From contig NC_092458.1 of the NCBI RefSeq assembly GCF_047495875.1, positions 104,968,227-105,032,226 of the forward strand: 64,000 nucleotides of DNA, given 5' to 3'. Position 1 is the stretch's first letter. Each line of letters starts with the position of its first letter. Source of the stretch: Pithys albifrons albifrons. Lineage: Eukaryota > Chordata > Aves > Passeriformes > Thamnophilidae. The position numbers and the translations under genes were made by a program. Shown here in pieces: positions 38,650 to 51,396 of this stretch. Under the pieces are notes generated by a model that was given only the letters and a program-made list of their open reading frames with translations, was not told where the DNA came from and searched no databases.

Positions 38650-39124
38650 CAGGAGGGACACAGATATGTTGGACCAAGTCCAAAGGAAGACCAGCAAGTG
38701 GATTAGAGGGATGGAGCACCTATACTTTGAGGAAAGGCTGAGAAAATTGGGATTGCTCAGCCTGAGAGAGCTTTGGGGTGACATTTGCAGCCTTCCTGTA
38801 CCTGAAGGGACCCTACAGGAAAGATGTAGGGAAACTATTTACCTGGGCCTGTAGTGGCAGGACAAGGGAGAATGGCTTCAAACTGAAAGACAGTAGATTT
38901 AGATTAGATGTTAGGAAGAAACTCTTTACTGTGAGGGTGGTGAGTCACTGGAACTCACCAGAGAAACTGTGACTGCCCCATCCCTGGAAATGTTCAAGGC
39001 CAGGTGGGATGGGTCTCTGAGCAACATGATCTAATGGAAGGTAGCCCTGACCACTGCAGAGAGGTAGGAATAAGATGATCTTTCAGGTCCCTTCCAACCC
39101 AAACCATTCCATGATTCTATGATA
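38650..39124 (+). mobile_element. CR1 LINE 3' end, long copy
   Basis: Successive CR1 blocks: GGACCAAGTCCAAAGGAAGA, TGAGGAAAGGCTGAGA, GGAGAATGGCTTCAAACTGA, CTTTACTGTGAGGGTGGTGA, CAAGGCCAGGTGGGATGGG and the tail CCATTCCATGATTCTATGAT. About 475 bp, 5'-truncated, well preserved. The frames of about 60 codons inside it are not genes. Confidence 0.92.
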
Positions 39125-42100
39125 CATCAAAAGAGAAATTAAGAAACTCAGAGTTGTAAAATAGAAGTGAGACTTATATGTGAAACTTGTGGGAAAACAA
39201 ACAAACAAACACACCAAAAAAACAGCTAGAGGACAGAAATAGAAAAGAGGCCAAAGTGAAAATAAATAAAAGCTTTTCATAATGAAAATTCAAGAGCTTC
39301 ACTTTTGATAAGGAAAATAAACAGTGCAGTAAAAACTGACAGCAAATCCAGTGATATTAGAATATGAACAGAAGTTGTTTTCTGTTTATGTATATACAAA
39401 AAAGGTAAATAAAGAATTTTACAATATACAAATTATCAGCAATCATATTCTATGAAAAAAGCTTAAAAAAAGGGTCAGTAAGAAAAAAACTAACTGTCTA
39501 TTCTGACACATTTACAGTGGAAAACAGAACATAAGTGGGTCCAAAGACCAATTAGCCAATGAGCAAGCAGAGAAGGATAACTGTTCCATAAATCTCCATT
39601 GAATGACTAGGGACCACTCACAGGATAATTTAGCCAGAAAAAAACACTACTGTTTTCTACAGATATTTTACCTTATAGAATATTTTAAGGAGGTATAAAT
39701 ATTAGAATTAATTATAATATTGCTTCTTGCATAGCTAAAAGTAGAAATGGAAACCAGTAGGTGTGAGTGTATATGTTCACTAGAGATTATAGATTAATTA
39801 CAGAAATTTTTACTTAGAGTATATAAAAGAATAGGGGTATCTTCATTCATTATTGGAGTAGAAATAAACTCCCATAATTCTATGAATACTGATTGCATCC
39901 ACAGAATTTCTTGTCTTAATCAAATAAACAAAGTGTTATGTACTGCTGATTTGTGAGACAATCTCTTAGCAACTTCCTCTTAGTTTCTGTTTCTTCATAT
40001 CTTGGATAGCAAAAATATATCCAGTTTCTGATTGCTAAGTTCCACCCTGTGCCACGTTTTTATTAATTTGACACATCAAAGGATTTCATAAAAACTGTCA
40101 TGCATTTGATTGTGTCAATATAGTCAAGTCTATGTTTCAATATCATCACCCTGTCAGTTTTGCTCATTTCTTTTTCTCAATAGTTTTAGAACATGCATGG
40201 AAAACTCTCTACAGTTGGAATACATTAACTAATATGAACTAAATCTGCTGACCTTATTCATACTTTCAATGACCTGTTTTTCTAATGAAGTGCTGTTTAG
40301 AAGTGCAGGTGTCAATATGTAGCCAATCTGTGTTTTGAGGACACATTTTCAACTGATTTCAAATACTTGCTATGACTTGTAGCTTTGTGGGAGCAAAGGG
40401 TATATGGTATCTCTTATGAGTTACTCCCTAATAATGCAAATGTGTTGCTGTTTTTTTGTAAAATAATGTCTCTGTGTGTGTAGTCTGTAAAAAACTAACA
40501 TAACCCCCCCCCCTTTATACTGTCCCGCAAAGCTGTCATTTAGAAATTATTCATTGTCAAACAGATTTCGTCCCCTTGAACTTAGAAAGAAGAGATGATT
40601 CCAAATACTTTTGACAATTCCTATTATTATTTTGATGTTACTTGTATATTACCATCATAACACTCTCAAATTGATCAGCTGCCAGTTTTATTTCATCCTT
40701 GGGTTTTTTTTAGGTTGCTAACTGTTATGACATTCTGAGGATATCTGTTTTGTTCTGGTTTATAACAAGAAACATGCATTGTCTGGACTATGTAAAATTT
40801 GTCTGGACTGTGTTAAATTTGTCTGGACTGTGTTAAATTCACTTGGTGCCTTGTGAGACATATTTGTTAAAGGAATGGAAATCAGATAGGATGATTCTCA
40901 CTAAGACTGACATAAAAGTGTTTTATTAATTCTTACATTTTTTAATAACAAGCAACATCAACAAGTCAATTCTGATTTTAAATCTTATTTGCCCATTTGG
41001 GAAGTTGAAGGCATTATCCAGTATAAGAAAGATTCAGAACCCTTAGTCATGCACAGAAGCCAGGACACGGAAAAACAGCATGGAGACTTGCTTGCAGACA
41101 TATGAAAATAGGAAATAATAAAGTTAGAAAAAACGTATCCTATGTAAAATTTCTTTTTATACTGAATTCCTGTATAACACAGAAAACGTTTAATTGAATG
41201 TACCTGACATAATCATTTCTCTCGCTGAGGTAAATGGACAATAATGAATTCAACTCTTTTACTACAGAACATATGTTGTTCCTCGATGATCTGTGTCATG
41301 AAAGCAGAGGTGAAGAAGTGCCTGTGTCCTCAGAGGATATTTAAAATTTTTAAGGAAATGTTGAACTGGTTTTATATCTGACTGTGCAAGACGAGAAATA
41401 TACCACAGGTGAACTGACTGCTCCTATCATGAACATTTCCATGTTTACTTTTTTTTTGCCCTTTATTTCTTTTTAAGATCTTACAAAATGCCTGCAGTGA
41501 AGAATAGATGACCTTGGACAGAAAAGCGAATATGTTTCTATCAACAAAAACAATTGGAAAAAAAAACCCAAAACCTTCCGAAAACTTTCTGTATTTGCTT
41601 GTATTGCTCCTGCTCTCCTATCTAAAGGGAAGGGAAACTAATGGAAAGATTTCCATTGTGGACTGAGGATTTATATAAAAACCAGAAAAGTAAAGATAAG
41701 ACCCACTAGTACTGGAAGAGCATACTGTAAGGAAAAAAATATGGAAAAAGAAAGGTCTTAAAAATAAGCATCTATACAAAAATATGAGCTATTATATGAA
41801 AACTAATAAAAGATACAGGTACTATTTTATTAATCATAGACAACAAAAAAGTAATAAATCAAAAAAATAGCACGGAACAATGATCAAAATGTAGTTAAAC
41901 TACAGGAGTAAAGTGGTGCTGCCATGAATGTTTTCATTGGGTGTTGTTGGATGCAGGCCTATTGAGACAAGAAAAATGTATTTTATTTAAGAGAGAGGAC
42001 ATTAAGTAGGGTAAAAATAGTACAAATTCTGAGAAGACAGGCTAAATAAGAGATACTAAACTTGGTGACGATTACATGATCAGAGGCAAACATTCCATCT

Positions 42101-43200
42101 ATTCATCTACTCTTTGTGACTGACTCTACACTCTTTTGACACAAATACACACTCTCCAGTTTAGACACAGGTAATAGAGACCACAGATGCAACTGGGTAG
42201 AGTACAAGACTCACCTGAACCAAACACAGACATAAATTGGTGCAGCCACTAGTTGAGAGAAGAACCATGAATATTTGGATAAGGGAAAGAACTATGGGAT
42301 TGACAATATGCAGAAAAACATGCCCAGGAAGAAGATATTTTGAGGAAGATATTTGTGAGGAAACGAAGGTCTCTTAAAGTTTGACAGAGATGGGAACATT
42401 GAGGGATTTTTTGCTAGTAGGCTGATGCAGCTCAGTCCATTTCTGTCATCAATTTGTTTCTTGCCAAATGCTAAGCCGTGAACAGAAATGAAAGAAAAAA
42501 CTTTCTCTTTTACAAAATCTATAGCTGTATCAAGTACAGCATCCCCTGTGATACTGATGTATCAGTAAAGATGACAGGGGTTATGATTGTAATTTAAAAG
42601 GCTTGTGGTTGATCATGAATGATTTTATTTTCCTATGTCTATTATTGTCCTCAAATGCTCTTATTTTCAAATGCTTACTGAAATTCTCCATTAAATTCAC
42701 AACTAAATGACTAGCCAACAGAATTTAACTTTTCTTATCACCTCACTACAATTTAAAGTCACATTTTTTTTTCTCCAAACTGTGCTTCTCCAGTATTCTA
42801 TTGCTTCTCTCAGAAGTTCACTTAGTATGTTCATTTTTTACGACTCAGCGATGAACCTACACACGAGTGCTCAGTTTTATCATGGACATTTTAAAAGACC
42901 ATTCTCTCATTTCAGTGTGCAGTTTACCTAAAAAATAAAATCACAGAAAAGCTAGCCTTATCTTTAGCCTCTTTTATTCATGTTTGCTATATTGCTTTGC
43001 CAGTGTTATGCATTATTAACTACAAGTCATTTTTGCTCCTTTCAGGGATGTATTTTCATTGAATGCTTGCGAGATAACTCAAAAAATAAGATAAAGTAAT
43101 AATACTGCTGTTCATTTACATTTCTAATTAAATTAGAAAATAATTTGCAGTTTTGAAACTGACTATGCAAGTCTTAAAAAAAACAAACCGAAAAATACTA
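39125..43200. other. AT-rich unique DNA, no gene seen
   Basis: Only short frames without domains; a C10 run near 40505 and the tandem repeat listed at 40781. Confidence 0.5.
40781..40840. repeat. 20-bp tandem repeat, three copies
   Basis: GTCTGGACTATGTAAAATTT is followed by two near-identical units GTCTGGACTGTGTTAAATTT and GTCTGGACTGTGTTAAATTC without a gap. Confidence 0.95.
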
Positions 43201-43445
43201 AAACCCAGCAACCACAAAAGAAATCAATCCCACAAAAAAAAAAAGAAAAATAAAAAGAAAGAAGAAAAAAAAAGAAGAAAAAAGAGAAAAAGGAAAAGAA
43301 GAAAAAAAAGAAAAACGAAAAGAAAAAAGAAAAAAGAAAAAGAAAAAAGAAAGAAAATAAGAAAGAAAAGAAAAGAAAAGAAAAGAAAAGAAAAGAAAAG
43401 AAAAGAAAAGAAAAGAAAAGAAAAGAAAAGAAAAGAAAAGAAAAA
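43201..43445. repeat. Polypurine / (AAAAG)n microsatellite
   Basis: About 245 bases almost without pyrimidines on the plus strand after about 43233, ending in about 16 perfect AAAAG units (43366-43445). Long Lys/Arg- or Phe/Ser-rich frames through it on both strands (for example 43153-43533) are artefacts of the repeat. Confidence 0.95.
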
Positions 43446-43774
43446 TACTCAAAAGCCCCAAACTCACAGTAAAATAAAAGCTTGGAACCTGAAAAAATCT
43501 TTTTTTTTTCTTCCTGGTTTGCACAAAGTATGAGCAGTAATATATAGTTGCAAACACAAAAGTCATGCCTGGAGACAGAAATCCACAAAACCACAACAAC
43601 CTCATAAACATTTAAAGTAGGTTCTTTGCTTCACTTTCTCATTTTACTTGGGAATATCCTAGGGAATCACTCTTACCTTACATTGCAGAAGACAATGCCA
43701 TTCTAAACAAGATTGGATAAAAATGGTCACTTAGACTAAGACTTTTCATTTCAGTTATGCTGGACAAAAAAACC

Positions 43775-43842
43775 CACAAAAGGTGGTTGTAATAGATGAT
43801 CTTTAAAGGTCACGTCCAACCCATACCACTCTGATTCTCTGC
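43775..43842 (+). mobile_element. CR1 LINE 3' tail relic
   Basis: GTTGTAATAGATGATCTTTA then AAGGTCACGTCCAACCCATA and CCACTCTGATTCTCTG is a diverged CR1 3' tail. Confidence 0.75.
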
Positions 43843-43878
43843 TTAGTGGAGAAAAAGAAGGCAGGGAAAGGGAGGGGT

Positions 43879-43990
43879 TGTAGTGGCTCTGTCTGAGATG
43901 GATTTAATTTTTCCCATAGCAGCCCTCATATTGCTGGGCTTTGTATCTGCAGGTAGTGATCAAGATAACTCATGGAGGAAAAATCATGGG
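43879..43990 (+). mobile_element. LTR fragment related to family B (5' end only)
   Basis: TGTAGTGGCTCTGTCTGAGA and the following GGATTTAATTTTTCCCATAG block resemble the start of family B LTRs (minus-strand start at 53820 and 16740). Similarity stops at about 43990, so the LTR is truncated by the next segment. Confidence 0.55.
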
Positions 43991-45600
43991 GAAATGGATG
44001 GATTAGGTTATAAAAGAAACTGGATGTGTGTGCAGCGTTGGACGGAAGAGAAGGGTCTCTGCTTTCCTCTAGTCCGAGGGGGAGCAGAGAAGGGATACAG
44101 ACACCAAGAATCCAGGTAGTCCAGGCAAGAGAGAGAGTTCACTGGTACAATCCATCAGGTTTTGTAATATCTCAGGGGGGAAGATACCAGATCTGGGGCT
44201 GGATTGGGTGAAAACTTAGGAAGGGGCAAGGTCAAAGGTCCATTAACCAATGGAACTGAGACAAGGGCAGGGCTGGCTGGAGCCCTGGCCCTGCCTCCCC
44301 CCCCCCCCCCCCCCCCCCCCCCGTCGCCACGAAGCATAGGGGTCTTATACACGGGGCTTACCACCTAGGAATAGCAGGGCAGAGAGGGAAGGGGGACCTG
44401 AGTGTTCTAGGAACGCCGGGGCTCCGGAGTGGGGGCGGGTTCCAGCTGGCCCAGGACAAGGCAAACCAGCTTAATGGGTACCTATCAAGAGAACTAAGAA
44501 AGCTCGAGGGATACAATAAACAGGGTGTGGTGGTCATCAGCACAGCACAGATGTGGTAACAGAACCAGGCAGGGGCTTGCAACAAAAAAAGACCCTATTA
44601 CAAGTGAAACTACACTTTAAAACTTCAACAACAAGTCTGTTAGTCATTCAAGGTGTTTCTCCAGCGCTGTCCTTGGGATTCATTTCAGCGTTTTCCTACA
44701 GATGTGAGCAAATGTGTTGGTTAATTCACTCTTCTGGCTATGCCTTTCAGCTGATCAGTGCAGTCTGTCTTATCCTTATAATTAAACTAATTTTCCTGAG
44801 TGAGAAGCTTTCTGTTTCTGTGTGCACGTGTGCATGGCAGTGTGGATGACTAACTGGAGTTGGACTGCAGGTCATAGTGTCCCCTATGTGTGTTGTGCCA
44901 GCAACTGGAATGACCAAGGATATGTCTCTGTGTTTACCAGCCAATATCAAGCCAGGTTATCTGGGGCAAAAGTGAAGTGGCTTAGGAGCCAACTATGTGT
45001 GTCCCTGGGAGACGGGTGCCTGAAGGAATGAACTACTAGAAGAACAGAGTTCCAGGCTGTGTGCTAGAGAGACTGTGGGATCTGGGAGTTGACTGGGAAA
45101 CCCATTCTGTGCAGGAAACAGCTGGAGAAAAGAGGATTCAAGGGTCAGTCACTGGGTAAACTGTCTAGAATGAGTTACAGGAGGAATCCACAGTGCCTGT
45201 TTCTATGTGTGTTGTGCAAACAGTGCCTGCACCAGCAGCTGGAGTAGTGCTGCAGGACTCTGGGGACTTGTGTGTTCTGATGGCACCTGTTAGGGGGGAC
45301 TAAGGGTCCAGGAGTCAGCTACTGGATGGACCTCATGTCTAAATTCAGCTATAGGAGGAATCCATGTTGTATATATGGATATATTTGCCACTAAAGGAAC
45401 GTCATCCTGATAGGCAGAGGTGCAGTTTGTGCTTTGCCAAGTGCTGTGTTTTTGTCTGTGGTCTTCTGTGTGGCCAGCCATAGGTGTTTCATGTGTGTGC
45501 CAATGAGAAACCCTGTATCTGAAATTGCCTCCTTCCAAACAATACATATTCTAATACCACCAATGAAGATACGTTGCTCAGCAATCATGAAGACTACAGA
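43991..45600. mobile_element. Composite, probably ERV-derived block with internal repeats
   Basis: A GC-rich stretch (about 44000-44560) carries a TATAAAAG box at about 44009 and a 26-base C run. It passes into a region with a candidate ATTAAA signal near 44778 and then into a repetitive part. There, TACAGGAGGAATCCAC (ending 45192) recurs as TATAGGAGGAATCCAT (ending 45365), 173 bases apart, and CTATGTGTGTTGTGC occurs at 44884 and 45203. Such internal direct repeats are common in avian LTRs. I could not assign a family, borders or orientation. Confidence 0.4.
44297..44322. repeat. Homopolymer run of 26 C
   Basis: Read directly. The minus strand is G26, able to form G-quadruplexes. Its exact length in the assembly is doubtful because such runs are error-prone. 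Confidence 0.95.
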
Positions 45601-48600
45601 GGCTCACTCTTCCACAGATATGACACCATGAAGGAAATTAACTGTATTGTGTGAGGTCTGAAAAAATATCACAAGTGAGTAGAGAGATATGTAGCCTGCT
45701 CATTAAATACTAGTGAGAGACCTGCATTTTGAGTCTCATGATGATGCTGCATTCTACAGCATTCTACAGGAACTGGACATTCAGTAGTCCTTGTACACAG
45801 TCCTACTGAAATGCTAACTGCATGAAAAATGTTTGTGGAAAAAAAAATTCCTTGCAAGTTTGTGGTGTCATTTTTAAGGACCTGTTTAGAGTATGGGCAA
45901 GTAAGTTCTTTGATTTGGCTTGTGAAAATATTAAAAAATCTTGGACTCTGCCAGGGAGGAACCATAATCTTAGGGGAACATTTGCAAATCATATGTTTTG
46001 AGCACTCTGATACAAGAGAAAAAATTAGTGAAGCTTGCAATAAATTTCTAATTTTGGTTCAACTTGATATACCAAAATTCTGTTACAGTCAATAGGCAAC
46101 AGACCGTACATACGGAATCAAGAATAGATTGCCAACATACCTAATGTGTTACTACTCCAATAGCACAAATTATCTAAATAGAGAAATGCCTTAGTAATAA
46201 CTGCTTTACAAGAAAACCAAGAGGACTTCAATGTACGTTTGTATATTATAGTAAACACTGAAATCATCCTCAAGAATGCAGCACAGGAGAGGGCGGAGAA
46301 AATAAGTCACCAGTACCCTGAGGTCTTCACTAGAAGGATCTGACGTTGGTGGAGGCCTCCCTTTCTTCTCAGTCCTGGAGATCACCTTGGATTTCCTTTT
46401 ACACATTTTCCCATCCTCAGCTGCTTCCTTTCCCCTGCTCCCAAGGAAGAGGTGAAAGCTGCCCCAGAGAACTGAAGAATCCCTGGGCAGTGTTTGTCCA
46501 TCAGGGAGTGCCTGGGGCTGTCAGTCCCTTTCCAGAGGCACTCCCAGACCTGGATTGCATTGTTTGCCTGTATGTGGCTTTATTGCCTTAAAAGAATTCA
46601 AATCCTCTCAGAGTAGTAAACCTATTAATAGAAATATTTGTTAGCCTTCTTTAGGAGAATAATAGGACATGTAAAGGAATGGAATGGAGTTCTGATTCCT
46701 AGAAAATATTTTTGTTTGGGTATTGTGTATTGAACTGTGAGTAAATTAGCTGCCCATTGTTCTACAATGATAAATAGGGTAAGTCAGCTCATATTATGTT
46801 AACACAAACCTAAAACAATACCAGAGAGACAAGTGGAGTCACACTGATTTGGTATCAGGATGTTGGCCCAAGTATACAAACAAGATCAGCTACAAGAGTT
46901 TAGCTCTGCTGCTAACAGTGAACATAAAATTTAAAGGGTTAGTAACTGTGGTTTTGTATGTGCACAGTATCTGATATAAACCTGCTTACCATGTCAAGTT
47001 GTAACACCATCTGTTTTTAATGGAACTGTCAGAACTCTGTAACAGAAGCAAAGCTAATGCTTCAAGTTTGCAATTTTATGGAAAATCTAGAGTCTGATAT
47101 ATGTAAATAGAAATACAGAAAACAATAATGAAGCAAGTAAGATCCATAGAAATATTATTGGTTTAATATAATTATATTGAAAATATGTTACCATGATTTT
47201 AAAATTAAGAAAGATCCTTGTCAGCCGCCATATTCCAAATGTCTCATACAGAGACATTTGATTTGGCAGAAGAAAAATGGACATGAGGATTTTAGTTCTT
47301 ACTGATCCAAGACAGAGATTTCTGGCTGCAGGCATAGCAGCCCATTGGTAATTTCACACCATGCTGTGTTTACACATAAATTTCTAGCTTTGCCTCCTCT
47401 GACTGTTTTATGAGAATTCTTCCATGTTCTAGCTCACAAATATACATCAAACCAATACACTGAAAAAAGACAGACTATGCAAACTGATTCTGATATTGCC
47501 TTTTATTACTCAGAAGAATAGACACAAATCGTGCAAACCCACAGAGACTCTTGAAGCTTCCACCATCAGCCAGATGGCTGCATTGCCATTATTCACTCAT
47601 CTCTCCTAAAGCACGTGTGATCTCAGAGGCTCAAAGAGTCAATCATTATTCAGGAAATTGTGAAGGTCTTGTGGGTGCTTGGGGTTTTTTTTGCAGCCTC
47701 CCCAAAATAGCTTTAAATATAACCCAGGCATAAAGCAAAACTAAGTAGTAAATTAAATAATGAAATAGTAATTGGAAAAAAATATTTGAGCCATCCTAAA
47801 TGAACAGAGCACCCAAAGTATCTTAGTGAACTACATTACATGCTTGTCATGTTAAAGATTGAACACTCTTCTCTGTCAAGGGTGTTATTTTGTAAACCTC
47901 CATTCAAAACTAAAATAATGTATTTTTTAAGAGAGATGCATTATTATTCTATATAATATCAATTTCTAAGATGGGAAAAAAGACAAAATCATCAATAACA
48001 ATATCACATTTTATACACTTCATAGAGAGCTGTATTCTGGACTGCTCAATTGGCCTGAACTGCATTTATTTTATCGTGAGTTTTTCTGCCTCTGAACTTG
48101 TTTCTGAAGTAACTGTCAACATCTGCCTCCATATTCAGGCCCGCTCATTATCCCCAAATAGCTGGTGGGAGGCAGGTTCACCCACAGAGATAACAGGAGT
48201 GGCAGCGGCTCTAACACATAACTCGGGCAGATGATGCTGTCAGAATCCAAATTTATTCAACAGCTCCACCACGTGGTTATTCAGAACCAGGCCTTAAACT
48301 CACCCGTAAAAGTGATTGAATGGCTGAAAAACACGTTTGTATTTCGAAACTGATGTCTTACTAACAGAGCCATCGAAGCTACTGCATGTGAGTTGCTAAT
48401 TTCAACAGAAAAGTAATGTCAGCGTCTCCACAGCAATATGTTGGCTGTAATAAATTTTTGGTAATTACTCACCTATCTTGAAGACTTAGTAATCCTGAAC
48501 TTCCAATAAGCAATATATCTTTTTAAACGTTTCAGGACATTACAGGGAAGGGTTCATAAAGTACTTTGAATTTTTAGGAATAATTTTATCCATTGCCAAC

Positions 48601-48905
48601 TCATGAGCTCTATGTCACATTTTTTGTTTAAAGTATATAGGAGAGTAACAAGGATACAGTTTTTCTTAAAACGAAAGCTCCTAATCCAGTAACATTACTA
48701 AAATGTCATTGCTCAAGTTGCAGAATATTTGCTGGTACTGCTTTAAATTAATATTTTAGCCTCCTAAAAAGACAATCACAATTAAATGTTAAGTATATGT
48801 CTACATAAATAGAATGACTTCTCAAATAGTAGGAAGATCTATTACATTTCACACAGACCACAGTCCACATAGGAAAACTGTAAATATTCTGTCCTATATT
48901 TTCAT
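45601..48905. other. Unique DNA; possible coding-like and conserved-looking patches
   Basis: No gene called. At 46206-46450 the minus strand has a basic, Pro-rich frame; at about 48040-48530 there is a non-repetitive patch with more CpG and an E-box CACGTG (about 48271). Neither could be identified. Confidence 0.4.
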
Positions 48906-49435
48906 ATCACAGAATCATAGAATGGTTTGTGTTGGGAGGGACCTCAAAGATCATATTGTTTCAATCCCTTTCTCATGGGCAGGGACACCTTCCACTGGAT
49001 CAATCAGGTTGCTCAGAGCTCCATCTAGCTTGGTCAGGAATACTAGCAGGTATGGGGCATCCACAGATTCTCTGGAAAACCTGTTCCAGTGCCTCACCAC
49101 TCTCAGATGAAAGAATTTTTTCTGATATCTAATCTGCACCTACTCTCTGTCCATTTGAAGCCATTCCCCCTTGTCAGGTCACTCCATGCTCTTGTAAACA
49201 GTGTCTCTCTGTCTTTTCTGTAGGCTTCCTTCAGGTACTGGAAGGCCACAACTGGGTCACCCCAAAGCCTTCTCTTTTCCAGGCCCAAAAATCCCAATTC
49301 TCTCAGCCCTTCCTCATAGGAAAGATGCTCCATCCCTCTAAACAACCTTGGTGGCCCCCTCTGGACTCTCTTCAACAGGTTCGTGTCCTTCCTGTGCTGA
49401 GTCCCCAGAGCTGGAGGCAGCACTACAGTTAAGAT
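48906..49435 (-). mobile_element. CR1 LINE 3' end, long copy
   Basis: The plus strand starts with the reverse-complement tail TCACAGAATCATAGAATGG, then CATGGGCAGGGACACCTTCC, CCTGTTCCAGTGCCTCACCA, AATTCTCTCAGCCCTTCCTC and CAGAGCTGGAGGCAGCAC, the full order of a minus-strand CR1 3' region. 5'-truncated at about 49435. Frames within it are relics of the CR1 3' region only. Confidence 0.93.
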
Positions 49436-50972
49436 GTAAGGCAGCAAAAGCAACGTGTCTCAGGAGGGGTTGGAAGTGAAGCAGTAGACTTCGTGTAATA
49501 ACAATAAAATGGCTGGAATAAAAGACACTGAAGGTTTTAAATAAACAAAGGTATCTTTACAGTACATACTGTGCTACTTGATAGACAACTTGAGAAAGGG
49601 TGTAAGCTAACAGGAGGTGGGATTTGCTCAGTGCCCTTGTACCGTCATCCACACACTAAGGATCATTATAATATGAGTATTGAATAGGTTCTGTGCAGAA
49701 ATGAAATGAAACCATCTTGTGCATTAAAGTATTTAAGCAAAAGATTTTTAAGTGTTAAAAGATCCAATAGTTCTATTTGCTTCCTTTCTTAAATGTGTTA
49801 AACTAGATAATAAGCCAGTTAATAAGTCACACTGTATCTGTTGTAGCACTATAATCTCTGAGCTGAATGGTATATCCTTTTGTGAACAATCAGCAAAAAT
49901 GCTCCATATCGCATGGCTAGATGGAAAGCATCCTAAGCTAATCCAATGCTGTTATGGCACTACCAATGGCAGTTCAGAAAGGGCTGTGTTTTGGTAAATG
50001 AGAGATTAATACAGCATGGTGTTCTGGTGATTCAACTTAAAAGAAAGGTGAGGAATGCATAAATACATACAGAACAACTGAATTAATGCCCAATTAAGAA
50101 ACAGTAGAAACACATGCGATTTTTTTGCGTACACTCTATGATAAGCATTCCTAAAAAAACAATATCCTCAAAGTATAGCATGGGTTTAAATAAAATTGTT
50201 GCTTATAAAAAAACCCACAAAATGTATTAAAATACATTTCCAGAAGTGATTCATGTTAAACTCCCAAGAAAAAAAGATTTAAAATGAAGTTCTGCAACCA
50301 CTGGACAGCCTTAACGTGATTCATGAAGAGATACTGTTACACAATTCATTAAAGTCTTAAGCAGCATAGTGTGACATTTGCATGGATTTTTCCTAAACCC
50401 CAGGCAGTCCTACTTGTAAACTATGACAGGAACAGCTCTGAGTCTTTCTTGGTAGATTGTGAGTGGAGAAGGCAAAGATTTGTAGAATAAAATTAAAATA
50501 AAAAGAAATTAAATGTATTCAATCAAATAAATTAAAATTTACTAGTACATTTTTAATGAAAAAATATATTTTCAGATCTATTAACCTGGAATTCAAATAC
50601 TGGACCTCTAGTCACAAATCTGGACTATCCTTACATAATTGATTTTCGTTTGTTTGGTTTTTTTCTTTAACATAAATCTAGAATGATTCCAAATCATGGG
50701 ATTTTTTTCTTCTGCTTCTTGAACTAGTTATTGAAAATTGATTTTTGTTGGGTTTTTTGTTTGGGGGTTTTTTTGTTTGTATGTGTGTTTTTGGATTTTT
50801 TTTAAAGCATGAATGGCTTGTACTATTAAGTAGTATAACATGATAGCAAAGAGCAGACACACAACTAGGCTTTAGGCAGTAAAATAAATAGACATTCACT
50901 ATCTTTGAAAGTTTCTTCAACCCATAAAATCACTGTGGTTCTAACAGCAGAATTCTCAGGGGAAAGACACAG
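49436..50972. other. AT-rich unique DNA, no gene seen
   Basis: Contains T/G-rich tracts near 50740-50805. No repeat family recognised. Confidence 0.5.
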
Positions 50973-51312
50973 TGTTATTGTAGTTTCACCCAGCAGGCAG
51001 CTAACCGCCACAGAGCCTTTTGTTCACTCCTCCACAGTGGGAAGTGGGAGAGAATCAGAACGAAAAGGTAAATAGGACAGAAAAGGAAGGGAAAATAATA
51101 ATAATAAAGATAAAAGAACACACAAAACAAGTCATACACAGTGCAATTGCTCACCACTGGCTGATCGATGTCCAATCCTTCCCCAGGTAGTCAGCTGCCA
51201 CCCCCCAGTCAAATTACCCCAGTTTTATTGTTCAGCATGATGCCATATGGTATGGGGATATCCCTTTGGTCAGCTGTCCTGATTCTGTTCCCTCCCAACT
51301 TCTTATGCTATA
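50973..51312 (-). mobile_element. LTR family B, 3' (R-U5 side) portion
   Basis: Shares with 53271-53820 the blocks CAGGCAG near the end, CCAGTTTTAT, CAGCATGATGCCATATGGTA and CCCTTTGGTCAG in the same order. After about 51312 the similarity stops, so the U3 side is missing. The end TGTTATTGTAG at 50973 is an approximate border. Confidence 0.7.
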
Positions 51313-51396
51313 TTGCAAAATCAGCTTTTAGAATGAGCTATTTTCTTCCCATTCTCAAAAACTTCATCTGCTGTGTTTCCCCATACAGTTATGTTC

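Noticed and set aside
38522..38719. Minus-strand frame with a plausible-looking polar segment next to CR1
   Set aside because: It runs into the CR1 copy in antisense and has no recognisable domain; too short to support.
43153..43611. Lys/Arg-rich and Phe/Ser-rich frames of 126 to 143 codons
   Set aside because: Direct translation of the AAAAG/polypurine repeat on both strands.
44155..44364. Gly/Arg/Ala-rich minus-strand frame
   Set aside because: Produced by the 26-base C run and GC-rich flanks.
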